The notes: a model not told the origin generated them from the letters alone. DNA of 64,000 nucleotides from Pseudomonas huaxiensis (GCF_003231275.1 NZ_QKVL01000024.1:34792-98791); one strand, 5' to 3'. Counted from the first letter of the stretch, positions 33,709-43,211 are shown. Numbers and translations: made by a program.

Positions 33709-34326
33709 ATGGCATTGCTCAACGAGTTGCAACAACGACAGGTCGCCGAGGCGATCACGGCGGTCGAAAAATACACCGATGCGGAACTGGTCACGGTGCT
33801 GGCCCGCAGCGCCGACGACTACGCCTATGTGCCGCTGGTCTGGGCCAGCCTGCTGGCGCTGCTGGTGCCGGGGCTGGTGTATTACGTCACGGGCTGGTTC
33901 AGCGCCCACGGTTTGCTGATCACTCAATGGGTGACGTTTATCGTGCTCTGCCTGGTGCTGGGTCTGCCGCTGTTCACCAGTCGCCTGGTGCCGAAGGCAG
34001 TGCGCCACTGGCGCGCGTCGAATCTGGCGCGGCGGCAGTTTCTCGAACAGAACCTGCACCACACCGAAGGCCGTACCGGTGTGCTGATTTTCGTCAGCGA
34101 GGCAGAGCGCTATGTGGAAATCCTGGTGGACGACGGCATCGCCTCACGCCTGGACAACCAGGCCTGGGATGCCATCGTCGCCGGCTTCACCGCCCAGGTC
34201 CGCGCGGGCCAGACCCTCGCGGGTTTCCTCACCTGCATCGAGGCCTGCGGCGAGTTGCTCAAGGCTCATGTGCCGGCGACCCAAAACCGCAACGAGCTGC
34301 CCAACCGCCTGGTGATCCTCGACTGA
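33709..34326 (+). CDS. Second TPM-domain membrane protein
   Basis: A 205-residue protein without signal peptide. A short N-terminal stretch related to the TPM start (AITAVEKYTDAELVTVLARSADDY) is followed by two TM helices (about 48-68 and 75-95). The remaining TPM half (about 120-205) contains HTEGRTGVLIFVSEAERYVEILVDDGI. The TPM fold therefore appears split by a membrane hairpin. The start at 33709 has AAGGA upstream. It is the third member of the lemA-TPM-TPM cluster, separated by a REP-like element. Confidence 0.82.
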   Translation: MALLNELQQRQVAEAITAVEKYTDAELVTVLARSADDYAYVPLVWASLLALLVPGLVYYVTGWFSAHGLLITQWVTFIVLCLVLGLPLFTSRLVPKAVRHWRASNLARRQFLEQNLHHTEGRTGVLIFVSEAERYVEILVDDGIASRLDNQAWDAIVAGFTAQVRAGQTLAGFLTCIEACGELLKAHVPATQNRNELPNRLVILD

Positions 34327-34432
34327 TGCCGCGCTGATCGACAAAAGCTGTGCGCTGGCCGGGCATCAACGTAAAATGCCCGCCATTGCGCGCCGGCTGG
34401 CGCCCCCGCAACCCCCGAGGCACCCAATCCCC

Positions 34433-35650
34433 ATGTCCGCTACCCCCACCGCCCAGGCCGCGCCGGATGCGCGTGCGCAGTTTCTCGCCCTGTTGGCCGA
34501 GAGCCTGCACCAGCAGTCCTTCGTCAAGCTGGTACTGGCCCGTCACGTCGGCGCCGAGGCCGACCTGCAACGCATCATCGCCAAGCCGCTGACGGTCAAG
34601 GGGCAGGCCTGCCTGTCATTCGTCCATCGCTACAAGACCCGCGATATCACCCGCAACCTGCCGCTGGACGAAGCGCTGGCGCAGATCGGCGAGTGGTTGC
34701 CGGGCGCGTTTCGCAATGCCCACTTGCTGAGCCTGGCCGATGACGCGCAACTGGAGTTCAGCAAGAAGGGCAAGCCGATGCTGCACCGCAACGCCGCGCA
34801 GCAAGAGCGCCAGGCCGCGGGCGGCGAGCATGACCGCGAGAAGAAACGCTACCTGGAGCTGAGCCGGCCGTTCCTCCAGGACCTCGGCGTGACCGACAAG
34901 CAGCAGGCGTTGATCCCGGCGATGTCGCGCAAGTGGAAGCAGATCAACAAGTTCATCGAAGTGTTTTCCCATGCCTTCGCCAGCGTTTCGCTGGCGGACG
35001 ACAAACCCGTGCGGGTGGCGGATTTCGGCTCAGGCAAGGGTTACCTGACCTTTGCCATCCACGATTACCTGAGCAACACCCAGCAGCGTCAGGCGCAGGT
35101 GACGGGTGTCGAACTGCGTCCGGACATGGTCGAACTGTGCAATGCCGCGGCGGCTCATCTGGAGCATCCGGGGCTGGTGTTCGAACAGGGTGACGTGCGC
35201 ACCGTGGTGCCGGCCGAGATCGATGTGATGATCGCCCTGCATGCCTGCGATATCGCCACCGACTATGCGATCCACACCGGCATCCGTTGTGGTGCGGCGA
35301 TCATCATGTGCTCGCCGTGCTGTCACAAACAGATCCGCCCGCAACTGCACAGCCCGGGGTTGCTCAAGCCGATGCTGCAATACGGCCTGCACCTGGGACA
35401 GCAGGCGGAAATGCTGACCGACAGCCTGCGCGCGCTGTACCTGGAAGCTTGTGGTTACGACACCAAGGTGTTCGAGTTCATCTCGTTGGAGCACACCAAC
35501 AAGAACAAGATGATCCTCGCGACCAAGCGCAAGGAGGCGGGGGATCCAGCGGCGTTGCTGGAGAAGATCGCGGAGTTGAAGGCGTTCTATGGGGTTTCTG
35601 AGCATTGTCTGGAGACATTGCTGCGGGCGGATCAACTGATTCCGGCGTGA
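34433..35650 (+). CDS. SAM-dependent methyltransferase (Methyltransf_32 type)
   Basis: A 405-residue protein. An N-terminal RNA-binding-like region (30-130; ITRNLPLDEALAQIGEWL) precedes a Rossmann methyltransferase domain from about 175. The SAM motif is VRVADFGSGKGYLTFA (motif I), followed by VTGVELRPDMVELC (motif II) and DVMIALHACDIATDYAI. A conserved MCSPCCHKQIRPQ cysteine cluster lies near 300. This layout resembles the eukaryotic METTL25/tRNA-type methyltransferase relatives and bacterial DUF-class rRNA/tRNA methylases. The substrate is probably RNA, an inference from the N-terminal region. A single gene. Confidence 0.8.
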   Translation: MSATPTAQAAPDARAQFLALLAESLHQQSFVKLVLARHVGAEADLQRIIAKPLTVKGQACLSFVHRYKTRDITRNLPLDEALAQIGEWLPGAFRNAHLLSLADDAQLEFSKKGKPMLHRNAAQQERQAAGGEHDREKKRYLELSRPFLQDLGVTDKQQALIPAMSRKWKQINKFIEVFSHAFASVSLADDKPVRVADFGSGKGYLTFAIHDYLSNTQQRQAQVTGVELRPDMVELCNAAAAHLEHPGLVFEQGDVRTVVPAEIDVMIALHACDIATDYAIHTGIRCGAAIIMCSPCCHKQIRPQLHSPGLLKPMLQYGLHLGQQAEMLTDSLRALYLEACGYDTKVFEFISLEHTNKNKMILATKRKEAGDPAALLEKIAELKAFYGVSEHCLETLLRADQLIPA

Positions 35651-35710
35651 CTTGGTTACCGGCTCTGGTGTGGGCTTGAAACAGGGTTCGTAGATGCGGC
35701 CGAGAACCCC

Positions 35711-35797
35711 GTGGGAGCTGGCTTGCCAGCGATGAGGCCATCAGTGACAACGATGTTGTCTGGTCGGACGCCATCGCTGGCAAGCCAGCTCCCACAG
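35711..35797. repeat. REP inverted pair (REPIN)
   Basis: GTGGGAGCTGGCTTGCCAGC and its inverted partner GCTGGCAAGCCAGCTCCCAC are separated by about 45 bases. It sits between convergent genes. Confidence 0.9.
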
Positions 35798-35822
35798 GTT
35801 ACTGATCGTCGTTCCGCGTTAC

Positions 35823-38393
35823 TCAGAAGAACCGGGTAATGCTCACCTTGGCATTGCGCCCCGTGCTGTAGACGTTGTTGTCGCTGAGCATCGGCACGTA
35901 ATCGCGGTTGAACATGTTGTCGAGGGTGAAGTTGACCTCGGTGCCCTTCAGGTATTGCTGCTTCGGTTTCCAGCTGGCGAACAGGCCCTGGACGTTGTAG
36001 GCGTCGTTGGCGCGATGGTCCCAGGCGCTGTCACCCAGTGCGCTGCCCATGAAACCCGGTGGGTATTTGTCGCTCGGCAGACGATCGGTCTGGCGTACCC
36101 ACAGGCCTTTCCAGCCCACCACCACATCCCATTCGGGAATCTTCACACCCAGACGCGCCACCCATTTCGGTGCCGGTACATCACGCGCCCAGACATCCGG
36201 GCCCCACGGGTTGTTGTAGGCGCCTTCGTGTTTGCCGGTCATCCAGGTGTAGGAGAGGGTGCCGAACAGGTAGGTGGAGTCGTAGAAGCTTTCCACCTCG
36301 AAGCCCTTGTAGGTCACGCCGTCGAGATTGCGGTAGTTACTGATCAGGTAGTTGCCGCAACTCTGGCCAATGCTGCCGCCGGTCGCGACCTGCGCCTGGC
36401 ACTCGATACCGAGGTTCTTGAAGATCTCGTCCTTGATCTTGTTGTGGAACAGGGTGGTGCGCACCTGCAGGTTGTCGTCGGCGAAGAGCAGGCCGGAGAA
36501 GTCGGTGACGTTACCGGCACGCAGGGCGGTGACGCGCTCTGGATCGAGGTCGCGGCTGGTGGCGCTGCGCGTGCTGGCCGCGCTCTGTACTTCGTACTGC
36601 TCGTCGATGACCGGCGCGCGCCAGGTCTTCGAATAGTCGGCGAAGAACGCGACGTCGTCGGTGGCACGCCAGAACACGGACAGGCGCGGCGACCAGCCGG
36701 TGTAGGTCTTGGCGCTGTAGTCGTGGCCGGCCGAGGCGACGTTGTAGAACGGCGCGTCGTTGTCTTCACCGCGGTTGCGCACATGGTCGTAGCGCAGCGA
36801 CGGGGTAATGGTCACCTGGCCGAGGGTGATGGCGTCCTGCACGTAGGCGCTGTTGGTGTCCACTTTGCCGTGGGGCATGAAGTTCGGCTGGAAGTAGCCG
36901 TAGTTGTAGTTCCTGGTGTTGTAGGTGGCGCCCGGCAGCCACATCTCGGTTTCGCGGGCGTGGCGGTGCAGCTCGACGCCGGTGGTCAGCGAGTGTTCCA
37001 GCACGCCAGTGTTGAACTGGGCGGTGTTGCGTACTTCGAAGTTGCGGTCCTTGTACTCGGTATCCATGCGCCGACCGCCGGTGGCGAGCTGGAACACGGC
37101 GTTTGGCCCGCGCTCGTCGGTCTGGTCGACATCGGATTCGGAATAGCTGACTTCCAGATTGACCAGCGGATTGTCCACCGGCTGGAAGCGGTATTTGGCC
37201 GACCAGGTGGTGTCGATGGTTTCGCGGTGGGCCAGGAACCTGCGCATGGCGTCTTTGTAACCGTAGCGGTCGATATTGACCTGGGTCGGCGGCGTCGCGT
37301 AGTTGGTCGACTAGTAGCGGGTCATGCGTTGGTTGTTCGAGCGCGAGTAGGACAGGCCCAGCGACTGCTCATCGGTGAGCTGGACATTCAGCTTGAACAG
37401 GCCGCCTTCCAGGTCCTGGGCGCTGTCGGGCAGGCGCTTGGGGTTGATCGGGTACTGGTTGCGCGTGTCGGGCTGTGACGAGGCCAGCTTGAAGTCGTCG
37501 CCGTCGCGCTTGGTCAGGTAGACCAGACCGTCGATACGGCGGTCTTCAGTGCGCCCGAACAAGGCCGTGCTGTACACCTGCTGATGGTCGTTGCTGGAGT
37601 AGCCGTATTTGACCATCGCGCCGGTGTCGCGGCCTTCTTGCAGCAGGTCCGGGGCATTTTTGGTGGTCATGTGCACGCTGCCGGCAAGGCCGGTGTTGCC
37701 CACGAACGGCGAGTGCGGGCCTTTCTCTACCTCGATGCTCTTGATCAGTTCCGGCTCGACGAACATCGTGCCTTGCTGATAGCGCTCGAAGCCGGTCTTG
37801 GTGGCGCCGTCGACGGTCAGTTGCACGTCCTCGGCGTCGCCCATGCCCCAGATATTGATCTTCTGCCCACCGGGCATCATGGAACCGGCCATTTCCACGC
37901 CGGGCAGGGTGCTCAGCAGGGACGGCACGTTGTTCGCCTGTTCACGGTCGATATCGCGCTGGGTCAGGGTCGAGCGGCCGACGGTAGCCGGGGTGACTTG
38001 CTGGCCGTCCCCGACGATGCTCATGGCGCCGAGCTGGATGGACGTGTTGTCGTTGCCTGGAGGCGTGGTTTCGTCTTCCTTCGGGCGCACCACGTAGGTG
38101 GTGCCCACCTTGACCAGCGTGAAGCGGCTGCTGGCGAGCAGGCGGGCAATCGCTTCCTCGGCGCTGAAATTGCCGCGCAGGGCTGGCGCGGAAACGTTGC
38201 GCAGCAACGACTCGTCGAACAGCAGTTGCACTTTGGTCTGTTGCGCCACCTGGCTCAGCGAGGTGGCCAGTGGCTGGGCCGGCAACTGCAGCTCAACGGG
38301 TGCGGCCTGGGCCTGAAGGCTCAGGGCCAGGCACACGGCGAGCAGCGATGGACGGGCAGACAACGGCTTGGAAGGTCGAAACGCGCGAAACAT
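35823..38393 (-). pseudogene. FecA/HxuA-like TonB-dependent receptor interrupted by an in-frame TAG
   Basis: Read through, this is an 856-residue transducing receptor. It has a signal peptide (cleavage near LQAQA-APV), an STN signalling domain (about 30-105), a plug (about 130-260, ending SVHMTTKNAPDLL) and a 22-strand barrel finishing in ...NAKVSITRFF. The barrel is interrupted by TAG at 37311-37313 right after NNQRMTRY, yet the frame continues unbroken for 21 codons to the next ATG (37247) and on to the natural end. It is thus a single base substitution, not a frameshift. The plug and barrel resemble heme/hemoglobin-type receptors; ligand uncertain. It lies downstream of fecI-fecR. It may be a recent pseudogene, an amber read-through or a sequence error. 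Confidence 0.8.
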
Positions 38394-38489
38394 GAAATCC
38401 CCCAGTGCGGCCAAAGGCCAGAAAAAGTCAGTGCGCAGGGCGCGGACGGGGAGGAAGACGCGGGGCGAGGAAAAACCCTCACATGCGAA

Positions 38490-38504
38490 TGAAAAATATT
38501 CTCA
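38490..38504 (-). promoter_or_regulatory. Candidate Fur box upstream of the TonB receptor
   Basis: On the minus strand TGAGAAT-A-TTTTTCA resembles the 7-1-7 Fur core TGATAAT-n-ATTATCA, with the left arm nearly perfect. It lies about 97 bases upstream of the receptor start. Confidence 0.5.
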
Positions 38505-38545
38505 GAATTTTTCAAGGTCTTGCAGGGAGGGCGCTTGGTGCTGGT

Positions 38546-38632
38546 GGCCTCATCGCCGGCAAGCCGGCTCCCACAAGGGCTCACCACTCTGGGCGCTGGC
38601 TTGTCGGGGCGCCGAACCGCAGCGATTAGGCC
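38546..38632. repeat. Chimeric REP pair
   Basis: The left arm (GCCTCATCGCCGGCAAGCCG) belongs to one REP subtype. The right arm (CTTGTCGGGGCGCCGAACCG) belongs to another, the subtype seen at 45100. It separates fecR from the receptor gene. Confidence 0.8.
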
Positions 38633-38658
38633 ATCAGCCACACCTTGGCAGAACGGCC

Positions 38659-39612
38659 TTACTTCCCGGCCCGCTCGATCCGCATCCGCCCATCCGCCAG
38701 CACCGCCGTCTTCACCGGCAACAAAGCCGGCAAGGCATTGAGCAGGGCATCCGGGTCATTCACATCGAGGTTGCCGGAAACCCGGTACTTCGCCAGCGCC
38801 GGATCAGCCAGCAGCACCGCCGCCGGACGGTACAGCGACAGCTCATCCACCAGGCTCGCCAGCTCGCGGTTGCGGAACGAGACATGGCCGCTGCGCCAGT
38901 CGGCGACTTCGCCGTCGCTCAGGGTTTGCCGCACCAGGTCGCCGCGGGCCAGGTTGTACACCGCGCGCTCGCGGGCACCCAGCAGCATTGGTTCGCGGCG
39001 CTCACCCGGCGCGTCGAACGCTACCAGGCCGTGGTCCACGCTCAGCACCAGTTCCTGCTGGCCGCGGCGCAGGTCGAACGCGGTGCCCACCACCCGAACC
39101 CGGGCGGGGCCGGCATCGACGAACAACGGTCGTTCCTTGTCCGGGCTGACTTCCAGATAGAGCTGGCCCTGGTCCAGGTGCACCAGGCGTCGTTCGCCAT
39201 CGAACTCGATCCGCACGCGGGAGTTGGCGTTGAGGTTGAGACGGCTGCCGTCGGGCAGGGTGATGTTGCGCGGCTGGCCATCCAGGCTGGCCAGTTGTTG
39301 GTCCACCGGCGCGGCCGGCTTGCCCAGGTTGCTCGCCAGCAATGCGCAGACCAGCGCTGCCGCCGTAGCCAGCGCCGGGCGCCAGTACGAGGTTTTGCGC
39401 GGGCGTAGCTGCACCGGCTTGTTCAGTTCCTTGAGGGCGGCAAGGTCGTCCCAGAGCTGTTCGAACTGGTGGTACGCGCGGGCGTTTCCGGGGTGTTCCA
39501 GCCACTGGGCGAAGGCTTTGCGCGAGGCCCGCGAGCGCTCATTGCGGTTACGGGTAAACCAGCTCGCCGCCTGGGCGTCGACCGAACGGCTGTCCATGTC
39601 AGGAAGGGTCAT
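38659..39612 (-). CDS. FecR-family anti-sigma/sigma regulator
   Basis: A 317-residue inner-membrane protein. The cytoplasmic N-terminal anti-sigma domain (1-75) has the family pattern AASWFTRNRNERSRASRKAFAQWLEHPGNARAYHQFEQLW, shown here only as the region's identity. One TM helix (about 80-98) follows, then a periplasmic FecR domain (about 110-210; NITLPDGSRLNLNANSRVRI) and a C-terminal STN-interacting part. It relays the liganded-receptor signal to the sigma factor. Its ATG overlaps the sigma gene by four bases (translational coupling). Confidence 0.9.
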   Translation of the reverse strand: MTLPDMDSRSVDAQAASWFTRNRNERSRASRKAFAQWLEHPGNARAYHQFEQLWDDLAALKELNKPVQLRPRKTSYWRPALATAAALVCALLASNLGKPAAPVDQQLASLDGQPRNITLPDGSRLNLNANSRVRIEFDGERRLVHLDQGQLYLEVSPDKERPLFVDAGPARVRVVGTAFDLRRGQQELVLSVDHGLVAFDAPGERREPMLLGARERAVYNLARGDLVRQTLSDGEVADWRSGHVSFRNRELASLVDELSLYRPAAVLLADPALAKYRVSGNLDVNDPDALLNALPALLPVKTAVLADGRMRIERAGK

Positions 39613-40154
39613 TCTGGTTGCTCCGCAACGTTGTCACTGTCCAGGCGCTGCTTGAGGTACAGCAGCGCGGCGGCGATGTGTTTCTCCACCATGCTGACTG
39701 AAATGCCCATGCGTTCACTGATCTGTGCCTGACTCAAACCTTCGAAGCGGTGCAGCATAAGGGCTTCGCGCCGTCGCGGCGAGAGTTCGGCAAGGACAAT
39801 TTTCAAATGATCCAGACGTTGCAGGTGCTGCGCGCTGGCCATCGGGTCGCTGCCGGGGGCTTCGCTGGCCTGGGTTTCCTCCGCCGATTCGGCGTGTTCG
39901 TCGAGCACCGTGTGGCGCACTTTCTGCCGTCTCCAGTGATCGCGCAGCAGGTTGCGCGCCATCTGGAACAGGAACGCGCGAGGCTGCTCCACCCGGGCTT
40001 TGTCGCGGTAACCCAGCCATTGGGTGAAGACGTCCTGAGTCATGTCCGCGGCATCGCTGGCGTTGTCCATGCGCTTGCGCAGGAAATGCAGGATGTCGCT
40101 GTAAAACCCATGGCAGGTTTCTTGCGCGAAAGGATCGGGTTTGGGGCGGCGCAT
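39609..40154 (-). CDS. FecI-family ECF sigma factor
   Basis: A 181-residue iron-starvation ECF sigma factor. Region 2 (about 15-80; FLRKRMDNASDAADMTQDVFTQWL) and region 4 (about 115-170; LSPRRREALMLHRFEGLSQAQISERMGISVSMVEKH) are both present. The start at 40154 has GGAAAG at good spacing; the upstream ATG at 40193 does not. It is the first gene of fecI-fecR-receptor. A Fur-box-like sequence lies 45-65 bases upstream, matching the usual double control by Fur and by receptor signalling. Confidence 0.9.
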   Translation of the reverse strand: MRRPKPDPFAQETCHGFYSDILHFLRKRMDNASDAADMTQDVFTQWLGYRDKARVEQPRAFLFQMARNLLRDHWRRQKVRHTVLDEHAESAEETQASEAPGSDPMASAQHLQRLDHLKIVLAELSPRRREALMLHRFEGLSQAQISERMGISVSMVEKHIAAALLYLKQRLDSDNVAEQPE

Positions 40155-40198
40155 GCGAGCTTTCCAGGAAAGTGCCGGAGAGAAAGGTCGCAAATGTT

Positions 40199-40217
40199 AT
40201 CGAGAATTATTGTTATT
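40199..40217 (-). promoter_or_regulatory. Candidate Fur box upstream of fecI
   Basis: On the minus strand AATAACAATAATTCTCGAT contains two good hexamer half-sites (nATAAn, nATAAT) of the Fur array. The right side is degenerate. Confidence 0.42.
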
Positions 40218-40257
40218 TACTATGGGTGTTTCAGCATGTTCCCGCCGCGGACGTCTT

Positions 40258-41283
40258 TTAGCGGCGCCGGCGGGTGATCGGCGCGGGTGCCGGCACGTTC
40301 AGTTCGGCACGGCCGAGCGGGTGACTGCTGGCATCGAAGAAGTGCAGCGTGATCTCCGGCGATTCACCGAAGATGCGCGCGTAATGCTGCTTCTGGCTGA
40401 TGATCGAAGCGTCGTTCAACGGCAAGATCGAGATCGCCAGATGGGCCGGGCGGGCCTGCTGGATCGCTCGCAGCAAATGCCGGTCAGCACGGTCGAGGTG
40501 ATGGCCAAAAATACACAGGCCGTCAGTGTGCCCGGCTAGCGCGGCGTAGCTCCAGGTCAGGTAATCCGAGGCGCGGATCGCTTGCAGCTTGTGTTCGCTG
40601 GTGTCTTCGTTGACGAACAGCGGTACGTCGCCGGGCGTGTTGATGGCAAAGCCGTCGAGCAACTGGCTGCCATCGGCCGCGCGCTGGCGCGTGCCGCCGT
40701 CCTGGGTCTTGAGCAGGTGCAGGCCGCCGTGCAGGTAGTGCATGCGGGTGCCTTCACCATGGGTGCGGCTGACGTCGAAGTGGCCTTCTTCATCGAACAA
40801 CGGCTGGAAACCCTGCGGGTCATGGCTGACGGCCCAGTGGTTGAGCAGGTCGTAATTGCCGGAGAACACCGTGCGGTAGTTGCGCAGTTCGGCGTTGATC
40901 GCGGCCAGTGTGCTGGATGGCAGCAGCTTCCACGGAATGTGCACGCTGCGCACGGCGTGGATCAGCGCTTCCTTGATTGCGTAATAGCGGTTCAGTGGCG
41001 CCGACGAACTGATCGCCAGTGCGGCGTTGACCCGCACCGTGGTGTTGAGGGCGCTGAGCACCGGCTCGAACAGTTCGCTGCCGAGGGATTTGAACAATGC
41101 CTGGTCGCTCACCCCCAGCGGTTTGTTGCGCACGCGCTGGGCCAGTTCGAACAGCGAGAAATAGCTGAACGGTCGCCAGATCGCCCGGCTGGCGCCGTTG
41201 CCCAGCAGCAGGCCGCTGCACGGGTGACGGCTGTTGAGATCCGGCCAGGAGGCGAGGGTGGCGTCGACGTCGGCGAGGGGCAT
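40258..41283 (-). CDS. DUF4917-family protein with SIR2-like motifs
   Basis: A 341-residue cytoplasmic protein. Four motifs occur in SIR2/NAD-binding order: LLLGNGAS (26-32, like the GAG-S nucleotide loop) with PFSYFSLFE just after; GNYDLLNHW (142-150, like the SIR2 TxNYDxLLE motif); YLHGGLHL (183-190, like the conserved HG); and IFGHHLDRAD (258-267, like GYSxxD). No TM helix or signal is present. The start at 41283 was chosen because family resemblance begins there; the frame runs open to 41556. It is a lone gene between fecI and the divergent GDPD gene. A role as an NAD-consuming or NAD-sensing protein, possibly in phage defence, is inference. Confidence 0.7.
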   Translation of the reverse strand: MPLADVDATLASWPDLNSRHPCSGLLLGNGASRAIWRPFSYFSLFELAQRVRNKPLGVSDQALFKSLGSELFEPVLSALNTTVRVNAALAISSSAPLNRYYAIKEALIHAVRSVHIPWKLLPSSTLAAINAELRNYRTVFSGNYDLLNHWAVSHDPQGFQPLFDEEGHFDVSRTHGEGTRMHYLHGGLHLLKTQDGGTRQRAADGSQLLDGFAINTPGDVPLFVNEDTSEHKLQAIRASDYLTWSYAALAGHTDGLCIFGHHLDRADRHLLRAIQQARPAHLAISILPLNDASIISQKQHYARIFGESPEITLHFFDASSHPLGRAELNVPAPAPITRRRR

Positions 41284-41395
41284 GCTTGTCTCGTAGGAAT
41301 CTGTTGCAAATTGGCAGGGCGGGACTGTAGCACGTCGCGGGCTGTCCTCCGCGTCGGCGGCTATGCTCTGGGCCTGTTTTGATGAGGAGGGGTCG

Positions 41396-42469
41396 ATGTC
41401 ATTCAAGGGAATCTTTCTGGGGCTGAGCATCGCGCTGCTGGGGTTGAGCGCGCCGGTCATGGCCCGCGCCGGCGCGGCGCTGGCCAAGACACAGGGCATT
41501 GTCCACCCGGCGGTGATCGCCCACCGCGGGGCGTCGTTCGACGCACCGGAGTCCACGGCACCGGCCTATGAACTGGCCCGCGACCTGGGCGCCGATTACC
41601 TGGAACTGGACCTGCAACGCACGAGCGATGGCGTGCTGGTGGTGGTGCACGACAATGACCTGCAACGCACCAGCGATGTGGCCGAGCGCTTTCCCGAGCG
41701 CAAGGACAGCCCGGTCAGCGCCTTCACCCTCGCCGAATTGAAATCGCTGGATGCGGGAAGCTGGTTCAACGAGGCCTATCCCCAGCGCGCCCGCGCAGCG
41801 TTCGCCGGCCTCAAGGTGCTGACGCTCGAGGACGTGATGGACATCGCAGAAGCCAATCCTGCCCTGCGGCCCGGGCTGTACATCGAAACCAAGGTGCCGA
41901 ACCTGTTTCCCGGTATCGAGCAGGACCTGCAGCGCGCCTTGCAGGCTCGCGGCTGGCTGGATGTGCCGGGGCGGGTGGTGCTGCAGAGTTTTGACCGCGA
42001 CAGCCTCGCGCTGCTGCACACAGCCATGCCGCAGGTGCCCAAGGTGCTGCTGTTGTGGCTGGGCAAGGGGCACATCGAACCGACGCCGGGCCCGACCTTT
42101 GCCGAGTCGGGCGAGCGCGACAAAGCCGCCTTCCTCGCCCGCCAGCAACCCCGGGACCGCACCGAATTCGAACGCTGGCTCGATCATGCCAAGGCGGCGG
42201 GCGCCGTCGGCGTCGGCCCGTCCGCTGCGCTGGCAGCGGGAGGCGAGCAGAGTTACGCCGACCTGGTGCAGCCATGGATGAACCGCATGGCTCACGACAA
42301 GGGTCTGCTGGTGCACGTCTACACCGTTGATGAGGCGGTGGATTTCCAGCGCGTCAGCGACGCCGGGGTCGATGGCATCTTCACGAATCGCACGGGTGCG
42401 CTGTTGCGCTTTTATGGACGAGGGGTGCCGCAGGACGAGGCGGTGTTGTTGAAGTCCGGCGGCTATTGA
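41396..42469 (+). CDS. Glycerophosphodiester phosphodiesterase (GlpQ-like, periplasmic)
   Basis: A 357-residue GDPD-family enzyme hydrolysing glycerophosphodiesters to glycerol-3-phosphate and alcohols. A signal peptide (cleavage near VMARA-GAA, residue 25) is followed by the TIM-barrel start IAHRGASFDAPESTAPAY (His/Arg/Glu metal and phosphate site). Next comes YLELDLQRTSDGVLVVVHDNDL (metal Glu/Asp and catalytic His) and the C-terminal GVDGIFTNRTG. GAGGAGGGG precedes the start. Glu in IETKVPNLFPGIE completes the calcium site as in E. coli GlpQ. No glpT is nearby. Confidence 0.9.
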   Translation: MSFKGIFLGLSIALLGLSAPVMARAGAALAKTQGIVHPAVIAHRGASFDAPESTAPAYELARDLGADYLELDLQRTSDGVLVVVHDNDLQRTSDVAERFPERKDSPVSAFTLAELKSLDAGSWFNEAYPQRARAAFAGLKVLTLEDVMDIAEANPALRPGLYIETKVPNLFPGIEQDLQRALQARGWLDVPGRVVLQSFDRDSLALLHTAMPQVPKVLLLWLGKGHIEPTPGPTFAESGERDKAAFLARQQPRDRTEFERWLDHAKAAGAVGVGPSAALAAGGEQSYADLVQPWMNRMAHDKGLLVHVYTVDEAVDFQRVSDAGVDGIFTNRTGALLRFYGRGVPQDEAVLLKSGGY

Positions 42470-42535
42470 GCCACTGGTCGATTGCCCTGGAGGCGGCGTA
42501 GACTCTGGCGTCTACCTGATACGGACTTCCTCCCC

Positions 42536-43174
42536 ATGACGCTATCGCTGCTGTTCGCCGTGCTTGCTTCCGGCTTCATCTATGGCATCACACCGGGCCC
42601 TGGCGTGCTGGCTGTGCTGGGGATCGGCGCCACCCGGGGCCGTCGCGCCGGCGCCGGGTTTCTTTGCGGTCACTTATTGGGAGATGTGCTTTGGTGCAGC
42701 ACTGCGTTGGTGGCGATCGTCGGCGCGCGGCAGATCGGCAGTTCGGTGTTCGACATCCTCGGCCTGATCAGCGGCCTGTACCTGTTCTGGCTCGGCCTGC
42801 GTGCATTGCGCAGCCGACCGGGCGCAGCAGGTAGCGAGCAGGGCGCGGTACGCCAGCCGTTCTGGCACGGTGTGGTTTTCGGTCTGACCAACCCCAAGGC
42901 GTACCCCGTGGCGGTGGCGACCTTTACCGCGCTGCTCTCCAGTCGCGCCGAGGCGCTGGACTGGTCGATGCTGCCGGCGCTGATCGCGCTGAGCTTCCTT
43001 GGCGGCTTGCTGGCCTACCTGATCCTGATCGTGGTGGTCGGCGCACGGCAGGTGCGCACGTTGTACACCCGCTACGAGCTGTGGATCACCCGGGCGTGCG
43101 GGCTGATGTTCATCGGCTTTGCCGTGAATGCCTTGCTGCATGCGCTGCCGGGACTGATTCCGCGGCGCGGCTGA
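42536..43174 (+). CDS. LysE/RhtB-family amino-acid exporter
   Basis: A 212-residue inner-membrane protein with six predicted TM helices. The N-terminal signature FIYGITPGPGVLAVLGIGATRGRRAG is characteristic of the RhtB branch. TNPKAYPVAVATFTALL in the centre is the second family signature. The start at 42536 matches the family; the upstream frame to 42482 is a leader without hydrophobic character. The substrate (homoserine, threonine, lysine or a metabolite) cannot be assigned. It is a separate gene 66 bases after the GDPD gene and may share its transcript. Confidence 0.87.
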   Translation: MTLSLLFAVLASGFIYGITPGPGVLAVLGIGATRGRRAGAGFLCGHLLGDVLWCSTALVAIVGARQIGSSVFDILGLISGLYLFWLGLRALRSRPGAAGSEQGAVRQPFWHGVVFGLTNPKAYPVAVATFTALLSSRAEALDWSMLPALIALSFLGGLLAYLILIVVVGARQVRTLYTRYELWITRACGLMFIGFAVNALLHALPGLIPRRG

Positions 43175-43211
43175 TGCAGGCGCGAGCCAGCTCGCTCCTG
43201 CCGGGCCATCC

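Noticed and set aside
37311..37313. Pyrrolysine or other programmed recoding of the TAG
   Set aside because: TonB receptors are not known for recoding and no local structure or dedicated tRNA is seen; mutation or sequence error is simpler.
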